A stretch of 64,000 nt of DNA from CAVQGZ01 sp942491665 (GCA_942491665.1 CALOBR010000005.1:1-64000), one strand, 5' to 3'. Positions 8,247 through 16,505 are shown, counted from the stretch's first letter. Made by a program: numbers and translations. The notes: a model not told the origin generated them from the letters alone.

Positions 8247-9200
8247 ATGTCTGACCGCAAGCTCATCGCCGTCGTTGGATCGACAGGCGCCCAAGGTGGG
8301 TCGACGGCCAGGGCTCTGCTGGCCGACCCGGAGAGGTTCGCCGTGCGGGCGATCACGCGCGACCCGGCGTCCGAGGCATCTCGCGAGCTCGCGGCGGCAG
8401 GAGCAGAGGTTGTTCAGGCCGACATCGACGACGAGGCCAGCCTGCTTGCAGCACTCGACGGCGCCTACGGGGCGTTCTTCGTCACCTTCTTCTGGGCGCA
8501 CTTCTCTCCTGAGGTGGAGCAGGCTCAGGCCCAGCGTATGGCGCAGGCGGCGCGAGACACGGGACTCAGGCACGTGGTGTGGTCCACCCTCGAGGACACG
8601 CGTCGGTGGGTGCCGCTCGACGACGACCGGATGCCGACGCTGATGGGCGAGTACAAGGTCCCTCACTTCGACGCGAAGGGGGCCTCCAACCACTTCTTCA
8701 CCGATGCCGGGGTTCCGACAACGTTCCTACAGACCTCGTTCTACTGGGACAACATGATCGGGTTCGGCATGGGGCCACAGCGGACCGAGGACGGGAACCT
8801 GGCCCTCATCCTTCCGATGGGGGAGGCTGCCCTTTCGGGAATCGCCGCGGACGACATCGGTGGTGCTGTCCACGGTATCTTCGCCGCGGGCGACACCTAC
8901 GTGGGGAAGACTGTTTCCATCGCAGGCGAGCATCTAACTGGCGAAGTGATGGCGGTGCAGCTCAGTGAGGCCCTCGGGGTGCCGGTGGCCTATGTCGCCA
9001 TCGAACCAGACGCGTACCGCGGCTTGGGCTTTCCGGGAGCGGAGGACCTGGGCAACATGTTCCAGTTCTACCGGGACTTCAACGACTACTTCGTCGGCGA
9101 ACGCGACCTTGCTGAGGTTCGACGCCTGAACCCAGGTGTGAAGACCTTTCGCGAGTGGCTAGCGGTGAACAAGGACGCCATCCCACTGCCGCCCGCCTGA
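8247..9200 (+). CDS. NmrA-family NAD(P)-binding protein
   Basis: 317-residue atypical short-chain dehydrogenase/reductase of the NmrA/HSCARG type. The N-terminal Rossmann motif is VVGSTGAQGGSTARALL (GxxGxxG, residues about 10-25), and the next strand carries the usual Arg (AITRD). It contains LRHVVWSTLEDT and EYKVPHFDAKG, typical of the family. Members act as redox-sensing regulators that bind NADP, or as quinone or isoflavone-type reductases, so the exact substrate cannot be told. The ATG at 8247 has a strong ribosome binding site (AAGGAGG at 8235-8241), which decides the start. It ends ten bases from the convergent pfkA gene. Confidence 0.85.
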   Translation: MSDRKLIAVVGSTGAQGGSTARALLADPERFAVRAITRDPASEASRELAAAGAEVVQADIDDEASLLAALDGAYGAFFVTFFWAHFSPEVEQAQAQRMAQAARDTGLRHVVWSTLEDTRRWVPLDDDRMPTLMGEYKVPHFDAKGASNHFFTDAGVPTTFLQTSFYWDNMIGFGMGPQRTEDGNLALILPMGEAALSGIAADDIGGAVHGIFAAGDTYVGKTVSIAGEHLTGEVMAVQLSEALGVPVAYVAIEPDAYRGLGFPGAEDLGNMFQFYRDFNDYFVGERDLAEVRRLNPGVKTFREWLAVNKDAIPLPPA

Positions 9201-9210
9201 TCGACGGACG

Positions 9211-10233
9211 TCAGACGGTCAGCGACCGCGCGACGTCCATCATCTCCGCCGGCACCTGCTTGCGCCGGCCCACGATCGAGGCGATCGGCACCCGGACGAC
9301 GCTCTCGCCCTGCTCAGCCACCATCACACCGGAGTCGCCCCCATGGATGGCGTCGACTGCGGCCACGCCGAATCGACTCCCCAGAATGCGGTCGGCGGGC
9401 GTCGGGATTCCGCCGCGCTGCGTGTGACCCAGCACGGTGAGCTTGGCGTCGAAGTTGGTGCGGTCTTCGAGCACGCCGCGCACCTCTTCGCCGACGGCGC
9501 CCGCGACGATCGAGCCGTACTTGCCCTCGGGCGGTCGCCAGTCCAGGGTTCCCGGAGCCGGCGTCGCGCCCTCGGCGACGACAACGACCGACGAGCGTGC
9601 CCGGCGGTGCCGATGGATCAGCTGGCGCGCGAGCTCGTCGATGTCGAACGGCGCCTCCGGGATGAGGATGGCCTCGGCGCCCGCGGCGATGCCCGCCGAG
9701 ACCGCGATCCACCCGTTGTGACGTCCCATCACCTCCACGACCATGATCCGGTTGTGGCTCTCTCCCGTGGTCTGCACCCGGTCGAGCGCCTCGGTGGCGA
9801 TCGAGACAGCAGTGTCGAAGCCGACGGATGCATCGGTCTCGACGACATCGTTGTCGATCGTCTTGGGGACGCCGATCATGGGCAGCCCCTGGTCTGACAG
9901 CTCGCCGGCGGCCGACAGCGTGCCGTCCCCGCCGATGCACACCACCGCGTCGAGCTTGTTGCGCTTGAAGCTCTCGAAGACCATGCCGACGCCGTCGGGG
10001 TGCTCGTGCGGGTGGTACCGGGCGGTGCCGAGAACAGTTCCACCCCGTGTGACGAGCCCCCGAGTCGAGTCGACCGACAGGTCGACGATGTCGCCTTCAG
10101 CCATTCCCTTCCAGCCGTTGCGGAAGCCGACGATCGTGTCGCCGTGATCCATCTCGGCACGGCGGACGACGGCCCTGATGACGGCGTTGAGCCCGGGGCA
10201 GTCGCCGCCCCCGGTGAGTAGACCGATGCGCAT
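9211..10233 (-). CDS. pfkA: 6-phosphofructokinase (group III, probably ATP-dependent)
   Basis: 340 residues; phosphorylates fructose 6-phosphate at C1, the committing step of glycolysis, in the cytosol. Motifs: TGGGDCPGLN near the N-terminus (nucleotide site), GGDGTLSAA, the substrate and catalytic loop PKTIDNDVVETD, MGRHNGWIA, and the C-terminal HTQRGGIPTPADR. The residue that separates ATP from pyrophosphate enzymes is Gly in GGDG (Asp in PPi enzymes), while the second diagnostic position is Lys in PKTIDND. That Gly/Lys combination is what I know from ATP-dependent actinobacterial PFKs. The start is the ATG at 10233, where homology begins. The 160 bp upstream of it holds no recognisable gene. 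Confidence 0.93.
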   Translation of the reverse strand: MRIGLLTGGGDCPGLNAVIRAVVRRAEMDHGDTIVGFRNGWKGMAEGDIVDLSVDSTRGLVTRGGTVLGTARYHPHEHPDGVGMVFESFKRNKLDAVVCIGGDGTLSAAGELSDQGLPMIGVPKTIDNDVVETDASVGFDTAVSIATEALDRVQTTGESHNRIMVVEVMGRHNGWIAVSAGIAAGAEAILIPEAPFDIDELARQLIHRHRRARSSVVVVAEGATPAPGTLDWRPPEGKYGSIVAGAVGEEVRGVLEDRTNFDAKLTVLGHTQRGGIPTPADRILGSRFGVAAVDAIHGGDSGVMVAEQGESVVRVPIASIVGRRKQVPAEMMDVARSLTV

Positions 10234-10393
10234 GGGTGACCCTTCTCGTCGAGACGGTGGACGCGTCCTCCAGCCTATGGGCGCGACCGGGCTTCGGCTC
10301 GGCCCGCCCCCGGGTCGGCCTCGGTGTGGCCCAGGGTGACCCTGGGTCGGCCGCCGCGTGAGCGCGGCAGTCACCACGCACGAGGCGCGGTTC

Positions 10394-10990
10394 CTACTCG
10401 GCAGTGATGCCTTTCTCTACCATGGCGGCCAGCCCCGCGCGCGCGGTGCGCTCGGCCGCGAGCACCCGTTCGTGCATCTGACGGGCGGCGTCGAGGCGCT
10501 CGGCTGCGGCCTTCTCGGCGTGCCTGCAGGCGTCCACCCCTTGCTCGCGCTCGTGATCGAGTGCGGCCTGGTCGTCGCGGTAGCCCTGCACCTCGCCGGC
10601 GGCGAGCTCGACCGCCCGGGCCAGCATGTAGCGGTAGGCGGCCTGCACCTTCTTGGGCGTGGTCTTGCGCCGCAGCCCGTCCACCTCGTCGTCGAGCGAG
10701 GCGCGCATGAAGACGAGCGGGTCGGAGACGTACGGCCTGCTCTCGGCCGCGTGCTGGGCTCGGGCCAGGTCGTCCTGGGCCGTCGTCAGCGCGTGCTCCG
10801 CTTCTCGAACGGCCGCTGCCGCGCTGTCGACATGCGGTGCGAACCGTTCGCTGAAGGCCTGGACCAGACGCAGGACGTCGGGGGAGCTCCCGGCGCTGCT
10901 GGTCGCCATGTCGAGCACGGGCTCGGTGCTGGTTGGTGCAGTCTCATCGCTGGTCATGAACGGCCTTGGGTCGACGACGTGGTCTGCCAT
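10394..10990 (-). CDS. Coiled-coil protein of unknown function
   Basis: About 198 residues from the ATG at 10990 (MADHVVDPRP); a second ATG at 10957 (MTSDETAP) is possible. After a flexible Ser/Thr/Pro-rich start, residues about 55-190 are strongly helical with heptad-like Ala/Leu/Glu/Arg spacing (for example VREAEHALTTAQDDLARAQH), so a cytosolic coiled coil is likely. No enzymatic motif, signal peptide or membrane segment is visible. It is divergent from the DUF222/HNH gene with about 120 bp between starts. The frame is open further upstream, but that would overlap the DUF222 coding region and is not supported. The family is not recognised. Confidence 0.6.
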   Translation of the reverse strand: MADHVVDPRPFMTSDETAPTSTEPVLDMATSSAGSSPDVLRLVQAFSERFAPHVDSAAAAVREAEHALTTAQDDLARAQHAAESRPYVSDPLVFMRASLDDEVDGLRRKTTPKKVQAAYRYMLARAVELAAGEVQGYRDDQAALDHEREQGVDACRHAEKAAAERLDAARQMHERVLAAERTARAGLAAMVEKGITAE

Positions 10991-11111
10991 CGTCTCACCG
11001 GCCGGGCGCTGCCCCGGCACAGGAGGCCTGGATCGGCGCTCGTGCTCGTCGTTGTCCACAGCCGTGTTGTCGGTCCTGGTCTGCGTCGGGGGTACGTGCC
11101 ATGATTCGTAC

Positions 11112-12473
11112 ATGTGTTCGAGTAGCGGACCAGGGGCGGCAGCGGGATCGTCGGTGCATCCGAGTGTGCTGGTGACGCGGTTGATGCATGTGTTGGACGA
11201 CCTGCGGGTGGCTGACTTGTCGACGTTGACCGGTGATGAGCATGCGTCGATGGTGATGCGGCTGGTCAAGGCGCAGCATCAGCTACACGCGGGCGTGCTG
11301 GCGTCGGTGGCGGCGTTCGATGCGGCGGGAGTGGCGTCGACGACGCGGCATCGCACGACGAAGCGGTGGCTGGAGCAACGCACCCGGGTGTCGGCGGGGA
11401 CGGCGTCGCACCTGACACGCACAGCGCGGATCGCGCGTGACCATCTTCCGGAGACGCAGCGCACGTTGGCGCGTGGGTTGATCTCGGCTCAGCACGTCTC
11501 GGCGATCGCGGCGGTGGTGGACAAGGTCGGGCTGGAGCACGCCCGGGAAGCCGAGCCGATCCTGCTGCACATCGCGCGGCAGGCTGAGCCGTCGGTGGTC
11601 CGCCGCGCGACTGCCCGTATCCACGCGCTGGTCGATCATGACGGGGCAGAGAATGCATTGCACGATGCCTACGAGCGCCGCGGCGTGACGTTGTCGGTGG
11701 TGGGGGAGCACGCGTACTTGGACGGTGTCTTCGACGTTGAGTCGGCGGAGGTCCTGCGCAGCGCGCTGCAGCCGTTGATGGGCCGGTGGGGTGCAGACGA
11801 TCGGCGCAGCGTGCCGCAGATGCGCGCGGACGCCCTGGTCGACCTCGCCAAGCGCGAGCTCGACTCAGGCGGCCTGCCCGAGATGGGCGGGGAGCGAGCG
11901 CATGTCTCGATCGTGATCGACGAGCATGCGCTGCGCACCGGCATCGGGAGCGCGACTCTGCCGTGGACCGGCGCTACGGTCCCGGCTGCGACGGCGCGTC
12001 GGTGGGCGTGTGACGCACAGCTGACCCCCGTGCTGGCGCGGCTGCTGCCGCCACCGGGCGGTGGGCCGTCGTCGCCGGCGAGTCCGGTCGCCGTGTCGAT
12101 CGGGGGCGGCTGGCTGCCCCTGGACGTCGGCCGCAGCGCTCGGCTGGCCACCAGCGGACAGCTCAAGGCGCTACGAGTGCGCGACGGCGGTTGCGTCCAC
12201 CCCGGGTGCACCCGCACGTCTGCCTACTGCGACGCGCACCATGTCGGGCACTGGGCCGACGGCGGCCTTACCGCCTTGACCAACCTGGTGCTGCTCTGTC
12301 GACACCACCACCGCACCCTGCATGCCGGGCTGTGGAGCCTTGAACCAGACATCGGCCAACCCGGACGCTTCTGGGCGAGCACCGCCGGCTGGCAGAGACC
12401 GGCTCAGACTGCCGCCGACCGATCACCCCCGATGGTCGTCGGAGGGAGTCCGCGGCAGAGCAGCCAGCCGTAG
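11112..12473 (+). CDS. DUF222 and HNH endonuclease domain protein (13E12-type)
   Basis: 453 residues. The N-terminal two thirds is a DUF222 domain, helical, with AEPILLHIARQAEPSVVRRA around residue 155. The C-terminus carries an HNH nuclease domain with CVHPGCTRTSAYCDAHH and VGHWADGGLT, then LLCRHHHRTLH. The zinc-binding cysteines and catalytic histidine are present, so the nuclease looks intact. These proteins are multicopy in actinobacteria and often linked to mobile or repetitive DNA; the biological role is not established. The ATG at 11112 was chosen because homology begins just after it; a frame open to 10653 is antisense to the coiled-coil gene and not credible. Its stop codon forms part of the next gene's promoter box. 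A relic of a similar gene lies at 1670-1726. Confidence 0.85.
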   Translation: MCSSSGPGAAAGSSVHPSVLVTRLMHVLDDLRVADLSTLTGDEHASMVMRLVKAQHQLHAGVLASVAAFDAAGVASTTRHRTTKRWLEQRTRVSAGTASHLTRTARIARDHLPETQRTLARGLISAQHVSAIAAVVDKVGLEHAREAEPILLHIARQAEPSVVRRATARIHALVDHDGAENALHDAYERRGVTLSVVGEHAYLDGVFDVESAEVLRSALQPLMGRWGADDRRSVPQMRADALVDLAKRELDSGGLPEMGGERAHVSIVIDEHALRTGIGSATLPWTGATVPAATARRWACDAQLTPVLARLLPPPGGGPSSPASPVAVSIGGGWLPLDVGRSARLATSGQLKALRVRDGGCVHPGCTRTSAYCDAHHVGHWADGGLTALTNLVLLCRHHHRTLHAGLWSLEPDIGQPGRFWASTAGWQRPAQTAADRSPPMVVGGSPRQSSQP

Positions 12474-12476
12474 GCT
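12471..12476 (+). promoter_or_regulatory. -10 box (TAGGCT) of the DUF429 gene, leaderless
   Basis: TAGGCT lies 8 nt before the ATG at 12485 with no Shine-Dalgarno, the arrangement expected for a leaderless mRNA. The TAG of the box is also the stop codon of the upstream DUF222 gene. Confidence 0.5.
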
Positions 12477-12484
12477 CGTCTGCT

Positions 12485-13171
12485 ATGGGCGTGCTTGGAC
12501 TTGATGCGTGCCGCAAGGGGTGGGCGGGCATCGTCCTCGCCGACGGATTCAGTCCGCGTGGCGTTTTCGGCCGCTCTGTCGACGAGGTCGTCGCTCGTGC
12601 CCGTGCGCTCGCTTCCCTCGACGTGATCGGTATCGACATGCCGATCGGGTTGCCCGACCGCGGACGACGCGCCGCCGATGTCGAGGCCAAGAAGATCGCG
12701 GGGCCTCGGCGCAGCTCGGTGTTCCTGGCGCCGGTGCGCCTGGCTGTGGAGGCCTCGTCGTACGTAGAGGCCGCCCGGCTCAACCGGCAGCTCGCGGGTG
12801 AGGGGCTCTCGTCCCAGGCGTTCGCGCTCGCCCCGCGCATTCTCGAGGTCGAAGCGTGGGTACCCACCGCACGTACGGAGGTAATCGAGGTGCACCCCGA
12901 GCTGTCGTTCGCCGCGATGGCGGACCGGCCGGTGCCGGCCGGCAAGCACACCTGGGCTGGCGCGACGACGCGGCGGCGACGTCTGGTCGAGGCGGGCGTC
13001 GACCTGCCCGATGACTTGGGTGACGTGGGATCGGCGGCGGCTGTCGACGACGTGCTCGACGCGGCGGCCGTGGCCTGGACTGCCAGGCGTCGCACGACCG
13101 GTCGCGCCGTCTGCGTCCCGGTGCAGCCGGAGACGTTCAGCGACGGCTGGCCGGCCGCGATCTGGCGGTAG
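12485..13171 (+). CDS. DUF429 protein, predicted RNase H-like nuclease
   Basis: 228 residues. DUF429 proteins are predicted to have an RNase H-like fold; a biochemical role is not established. Visible family features are the opening GLDACRKGWAG (strand with Asp, then KGW), IGIDMPIGLPD (second Asp-containing strand), RRSSVFLAPVR, and IEVHPELSFA with an acidic His/Glu site. Conserved acidic residues at the ends of strands fit a metal-dependent nuclease fold, which is family knowledge rather than proof. It appears to be transcribed from its own leaderless promoter, since no ribosome binding site precedes the ATG. It is followed after 55 bp by the dehydrogenase gene, which has its own box. Confidence 0.8.
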   Translation: MGVLGLDACRKGWAGIVLADGFSPRGVFGRSVDEVVARARALASLDVIGIDMPIGLPDRGRRAADVEAKKIAGPRRSSVFLAPVRLAVEASSYVEAARLNRQLAGEGLSSQAFALAPRILEVEAWVPTARTEVIEVHPELSFAAMADRPVPAGKHTWAGATTRRRRLVEAGVDLPDDLGDVGSAAAVDDVLDAAAVAWTARRRTTGRAVCVPVQPETFSDGWPAAIWR

Positions 13172-13213
13172 CGGCGGCCGCGGTCTTGGCGCGCCAATCC
13201 CCAGCACGCCGGA

Positions 13214-13219
13214 TAGCGT
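13214..13219 (+). promoter_or_regulatory. -10 box (TAGCGT), leaderless
   Basis: TAGCGT lies 7 nt before the ATG at 13227 and no ribosome binding site is present, consistent with a leaderless transcript for the dehydrogenase gene. Confidence 0.5.
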
Positions 13220-13226
13220 CCGCCCG

Positions 13227-14075
13227 ATGAGAGTTGCGTTCTTGGGCCTGGGTCGCATGGGTCAGCGCATGGCGGCACACGTCGTTCGCGCCGGCCACGA
13301 GACCGTCGTGTGGAACCGCAGCCCGGGCGGGGCCGACCCCCTTCTCGCGCTAGGCGCGCGCGAGGCCGACACCGTCGCCGCTGCTGTCTCCGACGCCGAG
13401 ATCGTCGTGATGATGCTGGCTGACCCAGCCTCCAGCCGTGCCGTGCTGGACGAGGTTGTGTCTGCGGCGCCGCCCGCGACCCTGGTGATCGACGCGACCA
13501 CCGTCGGTCCCGATGACGCCCGAGATCTGAGCGCCATGGCGGAGAAGCACGGGCTGCGCTTCGTGGACGCCCCGGTCGCGGGAACCGTGGGTCCGGCTGA
13601 GGCAGGCACGCTCGGGTCGTTCGTGGGGGGCAGCGACGTCGACGTCGCCGCGGCCCGCCCGGTCATCGATCTCTGGTGCGACCCGCAGCGCGTGCTGCAC
13701 CTTGGTCCGACCGGCACCGGCAACGCCCTCAAGCTCGTGGTGAACATGACAATCGGGATCGTCGCCGCGGGCGCTGGTGAGGCGCTGCGACTCGCCGGCG
13801 ACCTCGGCGTCGACCGCGACCGCGCCCTGGCTGCCCTCGCTGCCGGCCCGCTCGGCTGGGTCATGGCCCAGAAAGGCGCCCAGATCGCCACTGACGACCA
13901 CAGCGACGTGGCGTTCAGCCTCGACCTGCTGGTGAAGGACCTGGGACTAGCCGTTGACGCGGCCTCCCGCGAGCTGCCGGTCACCGAGGCCGCCCGAGAC
14001 CACGCGGCCCGGGCTGCGGCCGCCGATCGGGGCGGAGACGACTACGCCGCGGTCGTGACGTGGGTCGAGGGCTGA
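13227..14075 (+). CDS. NAD(P)-dependent beta-hydroxyacid dehydrogenase family protein
   Basis: 282 residues, about the usual 280-300 of the 3-hydroxyisobutyrate/6-phosphogluconate dehydrogenase-like family. The N-terminal Rossmann motif FLGLGRMGQRMAAHV (GxGxxG) binds the dinucleotide. The substrate-binding segment DAPVAGTVGPAEAGTL and the catalytic lysine in GNALKLVVNM (about residue 170) are intact. Likely substrates are 3-hydroxyisobutyrate, tartronate semialdehyde, glyoxylate or succinate semialdehyde; the sequence does not decide. Transcription appears leaderless. It ends nine bases before the convergent OpuAC-Rpf fusion gene, with no room for more than overlapping terminators. Confidence 0.88.
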   Translation: MRVAFLGLGRMGQRMAAHVVRAGHETVVWNRSPGGADPLLALGAREADTVAAAVSDAEIVVMMLADPASSRAVLDEVVSAAPPATLVIDATTVGPDDARDLSAMAEKHGLRFVDAPVAGTVGPAEAGTLGSFVGGSDVDVAAARPVIDLWCDPQRVLHLGPTGTGNALKLVVNMTIGIVAAGAGEALRLAGDLGVDRDRALAALAAGPLGWVMAQKGAQIATDDHSDVAFSLDLLVKDLGLAVDAASRELPVTEAARDHAARAAAADRGGDDYAAVVTWVEG

Positions 14076-14083
14076 GCCCTCGC

Positions 14084-15427
14084 TCACAGATTCACGCCAC
14101 AGCTCGGCCACGACCCCCGTCCGGCGACGTCGTACAGGATTCGCGCCCGGTACCGCTGCTCCTCCGCAGAGGCGCTGGACGCCGCCCCCGAGCCGCCTAC
14201 GGCCTGCCAGGTCGACACGCTGAACTGGTGAAGGCCGTGGCAAAGCCCGTTGCTGCTGATGATCGTCGGGATGCCGCCGGACTCGCACGCTGCGAGGGCG
14301 TCCCAGTCGAGGAACCGCGCGGTCGCCGACGGCTCGCCCATGTTGCGGTCGAACCCGGGTGACTCCGCAGGTGGGGGAGCGACGAGCGACTCGGCCTCCG
14401 GTTCCGCAACCGGGGTCGGGGTGGGCCGAGGCGGGACGACCTCGGCCGGCACGAGTCCGGCGTCAGCCGCGCACGACGCGGCTACGAATCTGGCTGGCAG
14501 CCCCTGGAGCTGCACACGACGGTTCATGCCGCGCAGTGCCGGGGTCGCGAGCTCGGCGTTGGCCGCGTCGAGCGCGGCGATGACCTCCGGTGCCGCTGTT
14601 CGGGCAGTCATCAACGCCGTGACGTTCTCCGCGACGAGCAGCTCCTTGTCGTCCTCGAGTACGACGAACCCGCGCTTCGCGACCGTTCCGTCCGAGGAGA
14701 AGACCAGGCCGACGTCGATCGTGCCGTCTTTCAGCGCATCGAGCGTTCGCGGCCCCGCGGTGTCGAGCCTGACGAGCCGCTTGAACTCCATCCCGTAGGT
14801 CTCCTGCAGCCCCGGCAGGCACTTGGGGTTCGTCTGGCACGTCACGGGTCCACCCCCGACCGTCGTGCCGTTGAGCGTCGCGAGGTCGCTGATGGCCTGT
14901 AGGTCGTGCCCCCCGGCGTAGTCCGCACGCACGGCGAACGCGTTCTGGTTCTCCGCTGCGGACGGATCGGTGACGACGCCTCCGTACGGGGCGAGCAGGT
15001 GTCGCAGTGCGGCCATGGTCGCCTCGACGTCGCCCGTCGCGCGCTCACGGGCGTCCGGGCCACTCGCGATGCGGTTCAGGTTCTCGGTCAGCGATCCGAT
15101 GTACTCAGGGACGATGTCAACGTCGCCGGAGTCGAGCTCGGCCAGGTAGAGCTCACGAGCTCCGATGCCGTAGTCGCGCTCGACCGTGAGACCCGCTTCT
15201 TCGAGCACTGGGGCGTAGATCTCGGCGACCATGCGCGACTCGGCGAAGTAGGCCGAGCCGACGACGATCGGACCATCGGGCAACGGCACGACGCTCCGTG
15301 TCACCGACGTCGGCGATGGAGTGGCGGGCCCGCTCGAGGCGGCCTGGTCGTCTGCTGCCGTGCCACATCCGATCAGCAGCAGTCCCGCTGCTACCAGCGA
15401 GACGAGCAGGCTGCGTCGACAGCCCAT
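14084..15427 (-). CDS. Lipoprotein: OpuAC-type substrate-binding domain fused to an Rpf/lysozyme-like domain
   Basis: 447 residues. Signal sequence MGCRRSLLVSLVAAG with lipobox LIGC (Cys21) predicts a lipid-anchored protein outside the membrane. Residues about 48-330 match glycine betaine/choline (OpuAC/ProX-like) binding proteins: VVGSAYFAESRMVAEIYAPV, then DSGDVDIVPEYIGSLTENL. A Pro/Glu-rich linker (about 335-370) leads to residues 372-447, which resemble the resuscitation-promoting-factor (transglycosylase-like) domain: WDALAACESGG with the catalytic Glu (382), LHQFSVSTWQAVGG, and WPSCG, whose Cys443 can pair with Cys381. Normal OpuAC proteins end after the binding domain, and no permease or ATPase genes for osmoprotectant uptake lie nearby. 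The ATG at 15427 begins the signal peptide. The joining of these two domains is unusual to me; see findings. Confidence 0.85.
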   Translation of the reverse strand: MGCRRSLLVSLVAAGLLLIGCGTAADDQAASSGPATPSPTSVTRSVVPLPDGPIVVGSAYFAESRMVAEIYAPVLEEAGLTVERDYGIGARELYLAELDSGDVDIVPEYIGSLTENLNRIASGPDARERATGDVEATMAALRHLLAPYGGVVTDPSAAENQNAFAVRADYAGGHDLQAISDLATLNGTTVGGGPVTCQTNPKCLPGLQETYGMEFKRLVRLDTAGPRTLDALKDGTIDVGLVFSSDGTVAKRGFVVLEDDKELLVAENVTALMTARTAAPEVIAALDAANAELATPALRGMNRRVQLQGLPARFVAASCAADAGLVPAEVVPPRPTPTPVAEPEAESLVAPPPAESPGFDRNMGEPSATARFLDWDALAACESGGIPTIISSNGLCHGLHQFSVSTWQAVGGSGAASSASAEEQRYRARILYDVAGRGSWPSCGVNL

Positions 15428-15477
15428 CGGCGGATCCTGGCGACAACTAGGCGTCCGCGCCGCGAGATGGTCCAACT

Positions 15478-15495
15478 GGTCGGTCACCACCGACC
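15478..15495 (-). terminator. Hairpin after the SH3/peptidase-like gene
   Basis: A 7-bp perfect stem (15478-15484 with 15489-15495) with a 4-nt loop begins 9 nt after the stop of the upstream minus-strand gene and may terminate it, partly separating it from the fusion lipoprotein gene 76 bp further on. Confidence 0.45.
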
Positions 15496-15503
15496 GGCTG
15501 GGA

Positions 15504-16505
15504 TCAGTAGACCGAGACGTGCACGTGGTCGTAGTGGTTGGCCGTTGCCGAGCCACGGTCGGACATCGACCGCCAGCCCTCGCCGCCGCGCTGCACCGTC
15601 CAGATCTGCTGGGAGTAGATGATCTCGCTGATACCGAGTGCCCCGGCGTTGGCGCGCAGCCAGTTGGCCACGTCCCAGCCAAGCGACCCCGACACCATGA
15701 CGTCGACGGCGCGGCCGCTGCCGTGGTTGCCTCCGTCCGGGCGGTACCCGCCATAGCCGGTGATCTGCGGGTATCGCGCGCACACCGCGCGGTACACGGC
15801 GATGGCGTTGCCGCTCAGCCCGCCTTCGATCCCGGACCCGTTCGCGCACGCAGCACCGGACGGTCCCTGCGCCGGAGCGGGCGCGCTCACCGCCGGAGCG
15901 GGCGCGCTCACCTCCGGTGCTGCCGCGCTCACCTCCGGTGCTGCCGGCTGCACGGCCGCGAGGTACTGCCCGCTCACCCAGGCGTCGCTACCCTCCCAGC
16001 GGATCTGCTGCCACGCACCGTCGGATCCATCGGTGATCGAGACGGCCGTGCCGGTCTCGATGACGGTGATCACGGCGCCGTCGGGGGCGGTGCGCACGTT
16101 CAGCGCAGTCGTGGCGAAGCGTTCGCCGACGACGGTCGACGCAGCCTGCGGCACGGCGGTACGGCGCTCCGAGCGGTCCGCGCGCAGCTGTCGGCGCTCC
16201 TTGGCTGCCTTGGCAGCCTTTCTCTTCTCGGCCGCCTTCTGCTGCGCGGCGAGGTCGGCCCGGGCGCTGGCCCGCGATGCCCGCAGGCTGTCGCGCGTTG
16301 CTTCGGTCGCAGCGATGTCGTCAGCGGTGAGCGGCTGCGGGATGGGCAAAGGCCCGGACGACAGCACGAACGCGGCGGCGGCCTCGTCGCCGTAGACCAC
16401 GTCGCGTGAGTTCTGGCTGGGCGGAGGTAGGACGGCCAAGACGAGCGCTGCGCCCACGGCGCCGGTGAGCCCGGCGCGCATGGCAGCAGAGCGAGTCCAC
16501 GACAT
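15504..16505 (-). CDS. Secreted SH3-domain protein with ARB_07466-like (M15-like) C-terminus
   Basis: 333 residues. A Sec signal or membrane anchor sits at the start (MSWTRSAAMRAGLTGAVGAA). Next come an Ala/Lys/Arg-rich helical segment (about 60-120), a bacterial SH3 domain (about 135-190: TTALNVRTAPDGAVITVIE and WVSGQYLA), and a Val-Ser-Ala-Pro-Ala repeat linker. The C-terminal domain (about 225-333) has YGGYRPDGGNHGSGRAVDVM and NHYDHVHVSVY. Those His/Asp residues (GNHGSGRAVD and HYDHVH) resemble the zinc site of M15-type peptidases, so a cell-wall peptide hydrolase or binder is likely; activity is inference. GGAGG precedes the ATG at 16505. It lies immediately upstream of the Rpf-domain lipoprotein on the same strand, giving a two-gene cell-wall group. 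Confidence 0.85.
   Translation of the reverse strand: MSWTRSAAMRAGLTGAVGAALVLAVLPPPSQNSRDVVYGDEAAAAFVLSSGPLPIPQPLTADDIAATEATRDSLRASRASARADLAAQQKAAEKRKAAKAAKERRQLRADRSERRTAVPQAASTVVGERFATTALNVRTAPDGAVITVIETGTAVSITDGSDGAWQQIRWEGSDAWVSGQYLAAVQPAAPEVSAAAPEVSAPAPAVSAPAPAQGPSGAACANGSGIEGGLSGNAIAVYRAVCARYPQITGYGGYRPDGGNHGSGRAVDVMVSGSLGWDVANWLRANAGALGISEIIYSQQIWTVQRGGEGWRSMSDRGSATANHYDHVHVSVY
15871..15945 (-). repeat. 21-bp tandem repeat encoding a Ser/Ala/Pro/Val linker
   Basis: About three and a half copies of a 21-bp unit (15871-15891, 15892-15912, 15913-15933, then a partial copy). The first two copies are nearly identical and the later ones diverged. They encode repeats of the type VSAPAPA/APEVSAA between the SH3 and C-terminal domains. 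Such in-frame repeats can change in copy number and so in linker length. Confidence 0.7.

Noticed and set aside
10653..11111. Upstream extension of the DUF222/HNH frame
   Set aside because: It overlaps the coiled-coil gene on the other strand and lacks any DUF222 similarity; homology starts after the ATG at 11112.
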